This document shows, in pieces, positions 1 to 8,185 of a stretch of DNA of 11,139 nucleotides. Position 1 is the stretch's first letter. Each line of letters opens with the position of its first letter. The notes below the pieces were generated by a model. That model made no database searches and was not told the DNA's origin. It saw only the letters and a list, made by a program, of their open reading frames with translations. The position numbers and the translations under genes were made by a program. The DNA lies in NCBI GenBank assembly GCA_947589165.1, contig CANQCH010000025.1, forward strand, positions 1-11,139, written 5' to 3'. The stretch comes from an uncultured Bacilli bacterium. GTDB lineage: Bacteria; Bacillota_I; Bacilli_A; RF39; UBA660.

Positions 1-816
1 TTAAATGATGTCAAAGATTTTAAAACGGATATTAGTGTGTTAACTAATATTAGTCCGGCCCATTTAGATTATCATGGTAGTTATGAACATTATAAAAAGG
101 CGAAACAAAAAATATTTAATTTACATACAATAGCCGATAAAGCGATAATTAACTATCAAAATAAAGATGCTTTAGAAGTAAGCACGGATATTTTAAGTAC
201 CAAAATATATTTTAATGATCAAGAAAATTATTTCAACCAAGATGGCATATTTATCGCGGGGCAAAAAGTTTTAGATTTAAGAGATATTTTATTAAAAGGT
301 AACCATAATTATGAAAACATTTTGGCTACTTTATTGGTAGTTAAAGAATTTAGTTGGGATATGGCTACGATTAAAGAATATTTTCAAAATTTTGGGGGAG
401 TTGAGCATCGATTAGAATTAGTTAAAGTAATTAATGGGGTAACTTATTATAATGATTCTAAGTCAACTAATAATGAAGCAACGATTACGGCTTTAAAAAC
501 TTTTAAACAACCGGTTCATTTAATTTTAGGAGGTTTAGATCGCGGTCAAGATTTTCATGAATTAGATAATTATATGGCAATGGTTACAAATATTTACGCG
601 ATTGGTAGTACAACGGATAGAGTAGTTACTTATGCCGAAGAAATAAATAAAAATTGTTATGCGTGTCATACTCTAGCGGCTGCTATGCAAAAAATTAGCC
701 AAAATGTTAAGCCTGGTGATGTGGTTTTACTTTCGCCAGCGAGTTCTTCCCAAGATTTTTATGTCAAATTTGAAGATCGTGGACAAGAATTTAAAAATAT
801 TGTTGCAAATTTGTAA
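1..816 (+). CDS. murD: UDP-N-acetylmuramoyl-L-alanine--D-glutamate ligase (MurD), 5'-truncated by the window edge
   Basis: MurD is the cytosolic ATP-dependent ligase that adds D-glutamate to UDP-MurNAc-L-alanine in peptidoglycan precursor synthesis. Reading frame 1 is open from base 1, so the first 271 visible codons are the C-terminal 60% or so of a roughly 430-450 residue enzyme; the GTG at 37 is an internal codon, not the start. Visible Mur-ligase signatures are NISPAHLD (fragment residues 16-23), whose His matches the metal-binding His of E. coli MurD. Lys35 in KKAKQKIF matches the carbamylated active-site Lys. NDSKSTN lies near residues 150-156, GGLDRG follows, and the C-terminal domain carries LSPASSSQDF and FEDRGQEF. 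The C-terminus looks complete and ends in TAA. No terminator follows, but the promoter of the next gene overlaps its last codons. The missing N-terminal third cannot be judged. Confidence 0.95.
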   Translation, partial: LNDVKDFKTDISVLTNISPAHLDYHGSYEHYKKAKQKIFNLHTIADKAIINYQNKDALEVSTDILSTKIYFNDQENYFNQDGIFIAGQKVLDLRDILLKGNHNYENILATLLVVKEFSWDMATIKEYFQNFGGVEHRLELVKVINGVTYYNDSKSTNNEATITALKTFKQPVHLILGGLDRGQDFHELDNYMAMVTNIYAIGSTTDRVVTYAEEINKNCYACHTLAAAMQKISQNVKPGDVVLLSPASSSQDFYVKFEDRGQEFKNIVANL

Positions 817-831
817 TTAAAAATGTATAAT
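803..831 (+). promoter_or_regulatory. Sigma-A-type promoter of the membrane-protein gene at 864
   Basis: A -35 box TTGCAA (803-808) and a perfect -10 box TATAAT (826-831) are separated by exactly 17 bases. The -35 lies inside the last codons of murD. Transcription should begin near 838, giving a short leader with an AAGGGG ribosome binding site at 850-855, eight bases before the ATG at 864. This separates the downstream gene's expression from cell-wall synthesis. Confidence 0.75.
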
Positions 832-863
832 TTAGATATGATTTAAAATAAGGGGCTGATAGT

Positions 864-2270
864 ATGAATGAAGAAAATCAAGCAAATTCTAATTTAACTA
901 ATGATAGTGGTATGGCCGCTACTGCTTTGGGTAGTGTTTCGCCAGAAACTGTAAATGCTAATCCAAGTGGAGAAGCAACTAATGCCGAAAACGCAACTGT
1001 AACCAGTAATCCTAATCCAAATGAAACAGTTGATTCGTTAAATCCTATGCCATCTGAAACACTTGAATCGAATCCGGAACCTACACCGGTTGCGCCAGTC
1101 GCACCAGAAGTAAGTCCGGCTGTGGACAATGGTATGCTGGGAACTACAAATCCAAATCCTGTACCCGATAATAATTTAGGCCCTATTGAACAACCAATTC
1201 CGGGCACAACATATAGTGCAACGAGTAATGTTAATAGTAATGGTTTTGTAGAAACTAATAACGTCGAAAATGTGGGAACTGAACCACCGGCTCAAAAAGA
1301 ACCAAAGGCGAAAAAGCCAATGAATAAAGTAGTATTTATTATTTTGATTGTTGCTTTATTGGGAGCTATTGCTTATGGCGTTTATTATTATTTAAAACTA
1401 GGTCAAGATAATAAAAAAATTAGTGTTACGACGAAAACTGTAGAAAGTGCTTTAAATGCAGAATTATCGACTAATATTGCTGATTATGCAACTATTACCG
1501 GGACGAGCGCTACTAATTGTCAATTAAATACTGGTGAAGTTGATATAACTAAAGAAGGGGCTTATGAATTTACTGTTACTTGTGGTAACGATACTTATAA
1601 AGGGGCAATAAAAATAGTCGATACTACGCCTTTAACGGCCCAAACCAAAGAAGTTTATGCAGCTGTACCTAATGAAGGTGAAGCACCTCGCGAATATCAA
1701 GCGGAAGAATTTATTATACCTGATACTTGTAGTGGCGAAGAATGTACTTATGCTTTTGCGGAAGGAACAGATATAAATTCGCATTTAACCCAAACGGGAA
1801 ATTATGATGTTAATATTGTGGTTACCGATCAAAATGGTAAAACTAATACTTTAACGGCTTCGTTAGTAGTTTTATCAACACCAGTTCGACTTTTCGTTAG
1901 TTGTTCTTTACCATTGACTGAACCAGCTACCGGCACAGTAAATGATTATATAGCCATTGGAGCGAGTGATCTTGCTTCTGGCAATGGTTATGCATTTATA
2001 AATTATGCTTATCGGTTAACTACTTATAATTTTGCAAATAAGGAAGATTATGAAGCAGCTGTTGGCGAAAAACCAGCGGAATTAACTTATAACAATGTTA
2101 TGGGTCAAGCAACATATGATGATGCTAATTTAACTTTAACTTTAAGAACCAATTTATCAACCGATGCTTTAAATAGTGAAGCCGGAGGTACTTTCCCAAG
2201 TCCTTATACGGAAGTTTATGCTTATTATCAAAATAAGGGTTATACTTGTAGTAATGTAACTGATTTTTAA
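864..2270 (+). CDS. Single-pass membrane protein with disordered cytosolic N-terminus and Ig-like extracellular domains
   Basis: I do not recognise a named family. Residues 1-150 are low-complexity (rich in Asn, Pro, Thr, Glu and Ala) and probably disordered. A basic stretch (KEPKAKKPMNK, about 145-155) precedes one hydrophobic helix at about 155-177, so the N-terminus is predicted inside and residues 178-468 outside. The outer part looks like two Ig-like beta-sandwich modules (about 185-253 and 254-337), recalling DUF5011-like bacterial surface repeats (IVDTTP and VTDQNGKTNT). A third domain (about 338-468) is unassigned. Its six cysteines fall two per module (219/240, 289/294, 347/462), suggesting disulfides. 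There is no sorting motif or signal peptidase site; the helix is the anchor. The gene has its own promoter and terminator and is a single-gene unit. A sensing, scaffold or wall-binding role is possible but unsupported. Confidence 0.85.
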   Translation: MNEENQANSNLTNDSGMAATALGSVSPETVNANPSGEATNAENATVTSNPNPNETVDSLNPMPSETLESNPEPTPVAPVAPEVSPAVDNGMLGTTNPNPVPDNNLGPIEQPIPGTTYSATSNVNSNGFVETNNVENVGTEPPAQKEPKAKKPMNKVVFIILIVALLGAIAYGVYYYLKLGQDNKKISVTTKTVESALNAELSTNIADYATITGTSATNCQLNTGEVDITKEGAYEFTVTCGNDTYKGAIKIVDTTPLTAQTKEVYAAVPNEGEAPREYQAEEFIIPDTCSGEECTYAFAEGTDINSHLTQTGNYDVNIVVTDQNGKTNTLTASLVVLSTPVRLFVSCSLPLTEPATGTVNDYIAIGASDLASGNGYAFINYAYRLTTYNFANKEDYEAAVGEKPAELTYNNVMGQATYDDANLTLTLRTNLSTDALNSEAGGTFPSPYTEVYAYYQNKGYTCSNVTDF

Positions 2271-2295
2271 AAGCCAAGCCATTTGGCTTTTTTTT
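2269..2295 (+). terminator. Intrinsic terminator after the membrane-protein gene
   Basis: A 9-bp perfect stem pairs AAAAGCCAA (2269-2277) with TTGGCTTTT (2283-2291) around a five-base loop and runs into a T8 tract (2288-2295). The stem begins within the stop codon of the upstream gene. Confidence 0.85.
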
Positions 2296-2305
2296 ATTTC
2301 TTGGA

Positions 2306-2334
2306 TTGTAATATTAACATTAAAGTGTTATAAT
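2306..2334 (+). promoter_or_regulatory. Promoter of the large SipW-type surface protein operon
   Basis: TTGTAA (2306-2311), a 17-base spacer and TATAAT (2329-2334). TGT immediately before the -10 gives an extended -10 element. The leader runs to an AAGGAG ribosome binding site (2361-2366), six bases before the ATG at 2373. The spacer is mixed sequence, unlike that of the paralog at 10682. Confidence 0.78.
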
Positions 2335-2372
2335 GATTTTAGAATTGGTGGCACATAAAGAAGGAGATCGTT

Positions 2373-5300
2373 ATGGGAAAACAACAAGCAAATAAAAAAC
2401 AAACGATAATGTTAATTATTATGCCTCTTTTAGTTGTTGGTATGATGATTATTGGTGCAACTTATGCTTATTTTCAAGCCCAAAATACAGGAAGTAGTGC
2501 TAATGATATAACAGTTACTACCGGCACGGTAGATAACTTAAATTTTAATATCACTGATTTAGATGCTTCTAAAGAAAATGTTAGTGATTTAAATGAACAA
2601 ATTCCTATTGTCATTCAAGCTGCACAATCTAATTTTGGTGCCGATGATGATAGTTTAGCCGATGGTGTAACCGCGACTGCTACTTTAATTGCCAATGATG
2701 CTGATTACACGGCACATGAAGAATATTATGCGTATATCAATATTAAAACGAATGATTTACAATATAGTAGTTATCATCCTAAAAATGTTCCGGCTAGTCC
2801 CGAAAATACGCTTTATTTTACGGATGAAGAAACCAAAGCCAAAGCGGATCTAAGTAATTATGTCCCTATCCCCGAATTATATTTAACTATTTTAAAAAAT
2901 GGGGTGGAAGTAACATCAGGAATTAAATTAAATGATGAAAATTTAAATTATCATGAAGCAGTTTTTACTGATAAATCAGGAAAATCACTTGGTGGTTTTG
3001 ATATTACGGAAGCTAAAGGCTTAATAAAAATTGAAGTTCCGGCGACTATTGAAATAGAGGGAAATAAAGATAATCATATTATAACTGACGTTTGGGAAAT
3101 TACCATAACTTTTGTTAATTTGGTAACTGATCAACAATTAAATACTGATAAAAAGATCGATGGTCAAGTTGTTGTGCAAAAAGATTCGGTGACATATAAT
3201 CTAGATAGATTATTGGCGGATGCCAAAAAAGATGATGCTAATGAGTTATTAGTACATGATGAAAATCAAGCGACAGGGGCTAATGATAATAGTTATCGCT
3301 ATGAAGGAACATCTGACAAAGTAAATAACTATGTTTGTTTTGGTTCTATTGATGATGTATGTCCCCAAAATAATTTGTATCGGATTATCGGTTTATATGA
3401 TGACGATGATAATGGCTTTTATCAAATGAAAATTATTAAAGCTGATTATGCAACTAAACAAGAACTTGGTAGTAATGCTGCCTACGAGGAAGGCGAAATA
3501 GTAAATAGTGAAAACTACCAAGGAGATATAGCTAATTTAGCTAATATTGCGACTTATTATTGGGATAATAGTGAGGAAATAGGTAATTGGAAGAATAGTA
3601 CTTTAAATACCGAAAATTTAAATAAAAATTATTATAAGAATTATTTAAAAGACACACCTAATTTTCAAGATATGATAAGTGAACAAAAATATCATGTTAA
3701 TGATTTAACTAGTATTGCTCCCGATGCAAGCAATATTAAAGACGTTTATGATCAAGAAATTGATAATCAAAAAAGTAGTATTGTTGAAGATGTTGGCTTA
3801 ATGTATGTCAGTGATTATGGCTTTGCTACAACTCCAGAAAATTGGGAAAATAATTTAAGTAATTATGATAGTGCAACTATTAAAAATAATAATTGGCTCT
3901 ATATGGGATTAGATGAATGGACTATTAGTAAAAACGAGGATAATCAAGTCTATAGCATTGATAATACGGGGGCTATATCTTTAGTAAGTGATAAGGTAAG
4001 TTTAGCAGTAAGACCAACCTTTTATTTAAAAGAAAATGTTAATGTTATCGCTGGAAATGGAACCAAAAGCGATCCTTATCAATTAAGTAGTGGTTACATT
4101 ACAGCAACTTATACGAGTGAAGCAGATTATAATGAAATTCATTTAGATGTAAAAGCGCAAAGTATTAAAGGTCGAATTACGAAATATTTTTATAGTATTA
4201 AAAAGGCTGATACTTATAGTGAATATCAAGAATCAACTAGTAATACGATGATTTTTAATGATTTAAAACCAGGAATTAATTATGCTATAAAATATAAAGT
4301 AATGGATGAAAATGAAAATTATTCAGATGAATACCAAGTCACTATTAAAACTAAATATAAAGAACCGGATATTGAAAGTGTGGCTAATAATAAAATAGGT
4401 TGGAAACAAGCTACGATTTTAACCAATGGTATTAATGGTAGTGGTAATGTTAATCAATATTGTTATGCGTTAAAAACGGGGGATGTGGCTTCTATTGCTC
4501 CTGAAGAAATCACTGATTGTCAAACTAGTGATAAATTAAGTGATAGTAAAACGTTTAGCAATTTAACAGCAAATACGCAATATACGGTCTTTGTTAAAGT
4601 TATTGATAATAATAATTATACTTCTTTAGAAGTTAAAAAACATACATTTAAGACGGATGATATACCAGTTGTTAATGTGAGTGGTAGTGTTAATAATGCC
4701 ACTTGGACGAAAAATAATGTTACGGTTTCGGCTAGTATGAGTGGCGGAGCTAATGGGGCGTTATATTACTGCCAAGGAGCTAATAGTTGTACACCAAGTA
4801 CGGCAGGGACTTCGGTAACTGATAGCACTGCTGGGGAAGAATATGTTTGTTTTGCGGCAAAACATACTGTAACTAATGAAATAACCGGTAATAATTGTTT
4901 TAATACCAAAATTGATAAAACCGCGCCAACTTGTTCCTTAACGGTAACAACATCCGGAGTAAGTTTTGGTTCGAAAGGTGATACAGGTGGTAGTACTTTA
5001 GTTAGTAGTGGGATAAATAATTCAACGACGCCAACCTATACTTCTCAATCATTAGGATTAAGTATTAATACTTTTTATGGTCATGTTTTAGATCAAGCCG
5101 GAAATACCGGTAGATGTCAAGCTACTATTTCGGCGACAACTAAAAATTATACGCCGACATTCCAAACTTGTACGGCTTATACAGCATCTTATACTTGTAG
5201 TAAAGCAGCATCATCTAGTACATCATATTATTGCCCATCAGGATATTCAGAAAAAACGAACTTTGCAGGTAAATCCGGTACTTATTGTTGGAAAGTATAT

Positions 5301-5699
5301 TCTTATAATGCTGGTAGCAGTTTATCAGCTTGTCAATCATATGAAAGTACTCATAATTGTAATTATTGCGCTTATGCCACCCCATATCAATGTTGGAACT
5401 ATCAAAGCCGATCTTCAACAACTACCTATTCGTGCGCTTCAGGAACGAAAGTTGATAAAACCTGTTATTTATATAATCAATCATCATGTGCGAGTGGTTG
5501 GACAGCGGCTGCCAATACGGCTTATCATTTTGTAGCATCGACGGGATCAAGTACGACCAGTTGTACAGTTGGGTCAGCCCCAACATGCACCGCCGCCGCT
5601 AATGCGGGAGCTAAATATACTTCAGCTTGTACTATTAATAGCTATACTTGTAGTGGAACAACCAAATTAAACGATTCTTATTGTTATAAAATAGGTTAA
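2373..5699 (+). CDS. Large multidomain surface protein with SipW/TasA-type signal region and Cys-rich tail
   Basis: Residues 11-28 are a hydrophobic signal segment followed by GATYAYFQAQ and later TVTTGTVDNLNF. This is the pattern of SipW-dependent secreted proteins such as TasA and camelysin, with likely cleavage near Ala32. Residues 33-270 form the TasA/camelysin-like N-terminal domain. Residues 275-571 form a domain seen in surface proteins of uncultured Firmicutes: NYVCFGS at 319, LYRIIGLY at 335, LYMGLDEWTIS at 509, VRPTFYL at 546 and GNGTKSDPY at 561. Fn3-like modules follow at about 574-661 and 664-761, then Ig-like modules at about 765-922. Residues 930-1108 are a Ser/Thr/Tyr-rich tail with 16 cysteines. 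The first 320 residues contain no Cys. There is no LPXTG-type motif and no C-terminal membrane helix, so attachment is probably non-covalent or by polymerisation. It is followed after 19 bases by 5719-6489 in the same operon. Specific function is unknown; adhesin or fibre subunit is inference. Confidence 0.88.
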   Translation: MGKQQANKKQTIMLIIMPLLVVGMMIIGATYAYFQAQNTGSSANDITVTTGTVDNLNFNITDLDASKENVSDLNEQIPIVIQAAQSNFGADDDSLADGVTATATLIANDADYTAHEEYYAYINIKTNDLQYSSYHPKNVPASPENTLYFTDEETKAKADLSNYVPIPELYLTILKNGVEVTSGIKLNDENLNYHEAVFTDKSGKSLGGFDITEAKGLIKIEVPATIEIEGNKDNHIITDVWEITITFVNLVTDQQLNTDKKIDGQVVVQKDSVTYNLDRLLADAKKDDANELLVHDENQATGANDNSYRYEGTSDKVNNYVCFGSIDDVCPQNNLYRIIGLYDDDDNGFYQMKIIKADYATKQELGSNAAYEEGEIVNSENYQGDIANLANIATYYWDNSEEIGNWKNSTLNTENLNKNYYKNYLKDTPNFQDMISEQKYHVNDLTSIAPDASNIKDVYDQEIDNQKSSIVEDVGLMYVSDYGFATTPENWENNLSNYDSATIKNNNWLYMGLDEWTISKNEDNQVYSIDNTGAISLVSDKVSLAVRPTFYLKENVNVIAGNGTKSDPYQLSSGYITATYTSEADYNEIHLDVKAQSIKGRITKYFYSIKKADTYSEYQESTSNTMIFNDLKPGINYAIKYKVMDENENYSDEYQVTIKTKYKEPDIESVANNKIGWKQATILTNGINGSGNVNQYCYALKTGDVASIAPEEITDCQTSDKLSDSKTFSNLTANTQYTVFVKVIDNNNYTSLEVKKHTFKTDDIPVVNVSGSVNNATWTKNNVTVSASMSGGANGALYYCQGANSCTPSTAGTSVTDSTAGEEYVCFAAKHTVTNEITGNNCFNTKIDKTAPTCSLTVTTSGVSFGSKGDTGGSTLVSSGINNSTTPTYTSQSLGLSINTFYGHVLDQAGNTGRCQATISATTKNYTPTFQTCTAYTASYTCSKAASSSTSYYCPSGYSEKTNFAGKSGTYCWKVYSYNAGSSLSACQSYESTHNCNYCAYATPYQCWNYQSRSSTTTYSCASGTKVDKTCYLYNQSSCASGWTAAANTAYHFVASTGSSTTSCTVGSAPTCTAAANAGAKYTSACTINSYTCSGTTKLNDSYCYKIG

Positions 5700-5718
5700 T
5701 TTAAGGGAGAGAAAACCA

Positions 5719-6489
5719 GTGAAAAAATATCAAAAATTACTACTTGTTGTTGGCGCAGTCATTATTTTGGTAGGACTTCTAATTTTGGCCTTTTTCAAAA
5801 TTTTTGATTTTGAAAACGATGAGGAAAAAACCACAACCTATATTACAGATCAAGAAGTCGAAGATTTATATGCTAATATGTATATTGAGGCTCAAGATAA
5901 TAATTATACTTTTTATAATGGTTATTTCACTAAATATAAGACATTGTCGGAAGAATATATCTTAATGGTTGCTTACCAAAATTTAATTAAAAAGAGTAAT
6001 CTTACCGATTATGTGGTGAAAGAATTTAGCCCAGAGATAATGGCTAAAATTAAACAAAAGAATATTATCCCTTTATATCAAATAAAAGAAGAAGTATTTA
6101 GGCAAACAATCAAAGAATTATTTAATGAAAACGAAAAGGGTTTTGTAAACTTTACTATAGGTAATATTGAAGCCTTTTATAATGAAGATGATAATACCTT
6201 TTATATTTATCAATTAGCCACGGAAGCCTCAGAAGATTATGTAATTATCCGGCAAAAAACGGGGTATGAAATTACTAATCAAGGCCAAAATTTAATTATT
6301 TATGATTATTTTATTAAATGTAATAAATTAACTCAAGAATGTTTTAATGATACACGGTTAACTATGCCTAATCGCCAAATAAAATATACGGCTAATATAA
6401 ATCCTAATACTTTAGTTAAATATAAACATACCTTTAATTTAGCTAGTGATCATTATTACTGGTATAGTAGTGAAATTGTTAAAAATTAA
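5719..6489 (+). CDS. Membrane-anchored extracytoplasmic protein of unknown function, co-transcribed with the large surface protein
   Basis: This 256-residue protein starts at GTG 5719, supported by the ribosome binding site AAGGGAG (5703-5709). Only 19 bases separate it from the stop of the large surface gene and no promoter or terminator intervenes, so the two form an operon. Residues 7-29 are a strongly hydrophobic helix after a short basic N-terminus. No peptidase cleavage motif is obvious, so it is probably an N-terminally anchored protein with about 225 residues outside. The outer part is Tyr/Asn-rich, has helical segments at about 75-135 and beta-rich segments after 140, and has just two cysteines (201, 208). 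I recognise no catalytic motif or named family. Operon context suggests it helps export, fold or assemble the large surface protein; this is inference only. Confidence 0.85.
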   Translation: MKKYQKLLLVVGAVIILVGLLILAFFKIFDFENDEEKTTTYITDQEVEDLYANMYIEAQDNNYTFYNGYFTKYKTLSEEYILMVAYQNLIKKSNLTDYVVKEFSPEIMAKIKQKNIIPLYQIKEEVFRQTIKELFNENEKGFVNFTIGNIEAFYNEDDNTFYIYQLATEASEDYVIIRQKTGYEITNQGQNLIIYDYFIKCNKLTQECFNDTRLTMPNRQIKYTANINPNTLVKYKHTFNLASDHYYWYSSEIVKN

Positions 6490-6513
6490 AAAAATCTCCG
6501 CGGAGATTTTTTT
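6488..6513. terminator. Bidirectional palindromic terminator between convergent genes
   Basis: A perfect 26-base palindrome centred between 6500 and 6501 has an ATCTCC/GGAGAT stem core with CGCG as loop, flanked by A7 on one side and T7 on the other. It therefore works as an intrinsic terminator on both strands. It overlaps the stop codons of both the plus-strand gene (TAA 6487-6489) and the minus-strand sortase gene (TAA, 6514-6512). Confidence 0.88.
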
Positions 6514-8086
6514 AATCTTTTAATAGGAGTCCATGAATAACGATGCGGTTATTTTCATCGGCACAAGTTGATAAAGTAATAATTTTATCTTGGCTGGTAA
6601 GATTAACATTAAAATTATAAATACTCCGATCCTTTAACTTATTAAAGAATACTTCTTTAGCTTTATCATCCTGAAAAGAGGTCGCAATATAATCATTAGT
6701 TTTATAAATTTTATAAATGGAAAAGATTTGGTAATGATAAACTTTATTTAAAGTTTTATAAGTGATAATTTGGTTTTCTTTTTTACTATACCAACTTTTT
6801 TTAGTGGTATTAGATAGGGTGCCAAACATAACCCCGGAATAATATCGATTGTGCGCATAAATGATTAAATTATCATTTATATTATAGGGATCATTACGAT
6901 AATCCGTAAATACCCAACCATTATAATCTTCTTCGCCATAAATATTATGCGTTAAATAATATTTATTATCTTTAGCCCGGACAGTTGGATAATCTATATT
7001 CGTATTATTAACGGTTAACCAACCAACTACATCGGGATTAACACTTAATAAATTAGCAACTTCCGGATTAATGGTTTCTCGTTCTGGTTCGGTAATGGTA
7101 ATTTCTTGTTCAACTTCCGCTAAAATGTCATCAGTATTGGTAATTTCAATAACTTTCTGTAAATCTTTTTGAATATTAGTGACTTTTTGCATCGAAGCAT
7201 AGTTATCATAGAAAACATAAGCAAAAGTTAAAGTAATAATAAAAATAATAATTAAACCACAACATTTTAAAATATCATTATTAGTTTGTTTCATAAAATT
7301 AGCTTGTAAATAGGAATCACTATAATTAATTTTAAAAGCAATTTTATAGCGTTTACTATATTTTTTTTGATAATTACGTAAATATTCGATCGTATTTAAA
7401 TCCGTAATATTTTCGTTGATGATAATTTTAATATTTTTTTTGTTATTTTTTTGTAAAATCGTGACAATATTTTCAAGATCAGCCCGAGAGACATGATTTA
7501 CATGAATATATTTTAAGTATTTATTAATTTTACTAAAAGTAATGAAATCTTCTTCATCAGCTTCGGAAAAAGGTAAAGTTAAATGTAAAGTTATTTTATA
7601 AAAAAGTGATGAATAAGAATTTAAATTATTACCTTGCATAAATTTTGAAGGAAATAATATTTCACTTCGACATTCAACTAAAATATGATGTTTATCAAGT
7701 ATTTCTAACATAAATTCGGGAATGTTATAACAATTAATACTTTTTATAGATGATTGGGTAATTTTTTCACATAATTTATAACTTAAAGGTACATCATCTT
7801 TTAAAATTAAATTTTTGATATAAGGATTATCTTTAATAACATTTAAGACTATTAAACTAATACTATCATTAATAATTAAAATGGTATCTATATTATTAGA
7901 ATGAGCTAATTCTTTTAAAAAGGTACTGACGATTTTCGGACTATTTAGAAGATATTCATCCGAAAAAAGTAATTCGTTACAACTTATAACATTAGTGTTA
8001 AGTAGACTTTTATGTTCCGAATTTAATTTTTTTCGTTCTTTAAAGATTAAAGTATTGTTGTTAATTTTAATCAGGATTTTCTTCAT
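6512..8086 (-). CDS. Class B sortase with a long cytosolic N-terminal domain
   Basis: Sortases are membrane transpeptidases that cleave C-terminal sorting motifs and attach proteins to peptidoglycan or to each other. The C-terminal domain (about 340-524) has the catalytic His in IYAHNR (His412), Cys in TLSTC (Cys508) and Arg in NNRIVIHG (Arg514), plus the class B-like VGWLTVNNTNIDYP (354-367). A membrane helix lies at about 273-293, followed by a linker. The roughly 270 residues before it are cytosolic by topology, rich in Ile/Asn/Lys, and match no family I know; typical SrtB proteins are only about 220-250 residues in total. I place the start at ATG 8086 (524 residues) because AGGAG (8098-8094) sits seven bases upstream. 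An in-frame ATG at 8122 lies near the promoter and lacks such a site. The gene is divergent from its probable substrate at 8217. I give no srt symbol because the subfamily is uncertain. Confidence 0.9.
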   Translation of the reverse strand: MKKILIKINNNTLIFKERKKLNSEHKSLLNTNVISCNELLFSDEYLLNSPKIVSTFLKELAHSNNIDTILIINDSISLIVLNVIKDNPYIKNLILKDDVPLSYKLCEKITQSSIKSINCYNIPEFMLEILDKHHILVECRSEILFPSKFMQGNNLNSYSSLFYKITLHLTLPFSEADEEDFITFSKINKYLKYIHVNHVSRADLENIVTILQKNNKKNIKIIINENITDLNTIEYLRNYQKKYSKRYKIAFKINYSDSYLQANFMKQTNNDILKCCGLIIIFIITLTFAYVFYDNYASMQKVTNIQKDLQKVIEITNTDDILAEVEQEITITEPERETINPEVANLLSVNPDVVGWLTVNNTNIDYPTVRAKDNKYYLTHNIYGEEDYNGWVFTDYRNDPYNINDNLIIYAHNRYYSGVMFGTLSNTTKKSWYSKKENQIITYKTLNKVYHYQIFSIYKIYKTNDYIATSFQDDKAKEVFFNKLKDRSIYNFNVNLTSQDKIITLSTCADENNRIVIHGLLLKD

Positions 8087-8093
8087 AAAATCT

Positions 8094-8098
8094 CTCCT
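8094..8098 (-). promoter_or_regulatory. Ribosome binding site fixing the sortase start
   Basis: Read on the minus strand, AGGAG lies seven bases before the ATG at 8086. The longer in-frame start at 8122 has no purine-rich site and falls within the expected leader or promoter, so the shorter protein is preferred. Confidence 0.75.
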
Positions 8099-8110
8099 AT
8101 TGTCTTTAAT

Positions 8111-8139
8111 ATAATAACACATATTTACACTTTTTAGTA
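8111..8139 (-). promoter_or_regulatory. Probable promoter of the sortase gene
   Basis: On the minus strand an extended -10 (TGT followed by TATTAT, 8116-8111) lies 25 bases upstream of the start codon. The element 17 bases further up, TACTAA (8139-8134), is a weak -35. The leader would be very short. It faces away from the substrate gene's promoter. Confidence 0.5.
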
Positions 8140-8156
8140 TGATTTTGTAAAAAATA

Positions 8157-8185
8157 TGTTGTTTTTTGTATTTTTATGATATAAT
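8157..8185 (+). promoter_or_regulatory. Probable promoter of the sortase-substrate gene
   Basis: TATAAT (8180-8185) preceded by TGA makes an extended -10. The -35 position (8157-8162, TGTTGT) is poor, and TTGTTT at 8159 would leave only a 15-base spacer, so recognition probably depends on the extended -10. It lies back to back with the sortase promoter in a 130-base divergent region. Confidence 0.6.

Noticed and set aside
37..39. GTG as the start of the first gene
   Set aside because: The frame is open to base 1 and the upstream residues continue MurD sequence, so the gene is simply cut by the window edge.
878..1207. Minus-strand reading frame of 109 codons
   Set aside because: It lies opposite the low-complexity part of the 864-2270 gene, has no ribosome binding site, and its composition mirrors that gene.
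2335..2372. Riboswitch or leader attenuator before the large surface gene
   Set aside because: The leader is under 40 bases and shows no conserved fold or second terminator.
5215..5535. Overlapping reading frames on both strands in the Cys-rich tail region
   Set aside because: They are by-products of the repetitive Ser/Thr/Cys codons of the large surface gene, without start signals or domain features.
8087..8122. Extra 12 N-terminal codons on the sortase (start ATG 8122)
   Set aside because: This stretch overlaps the probable promoter and leader and lacks a ribosome binding site, whereas ATG 8086 has AGGAG seven bases upstream.
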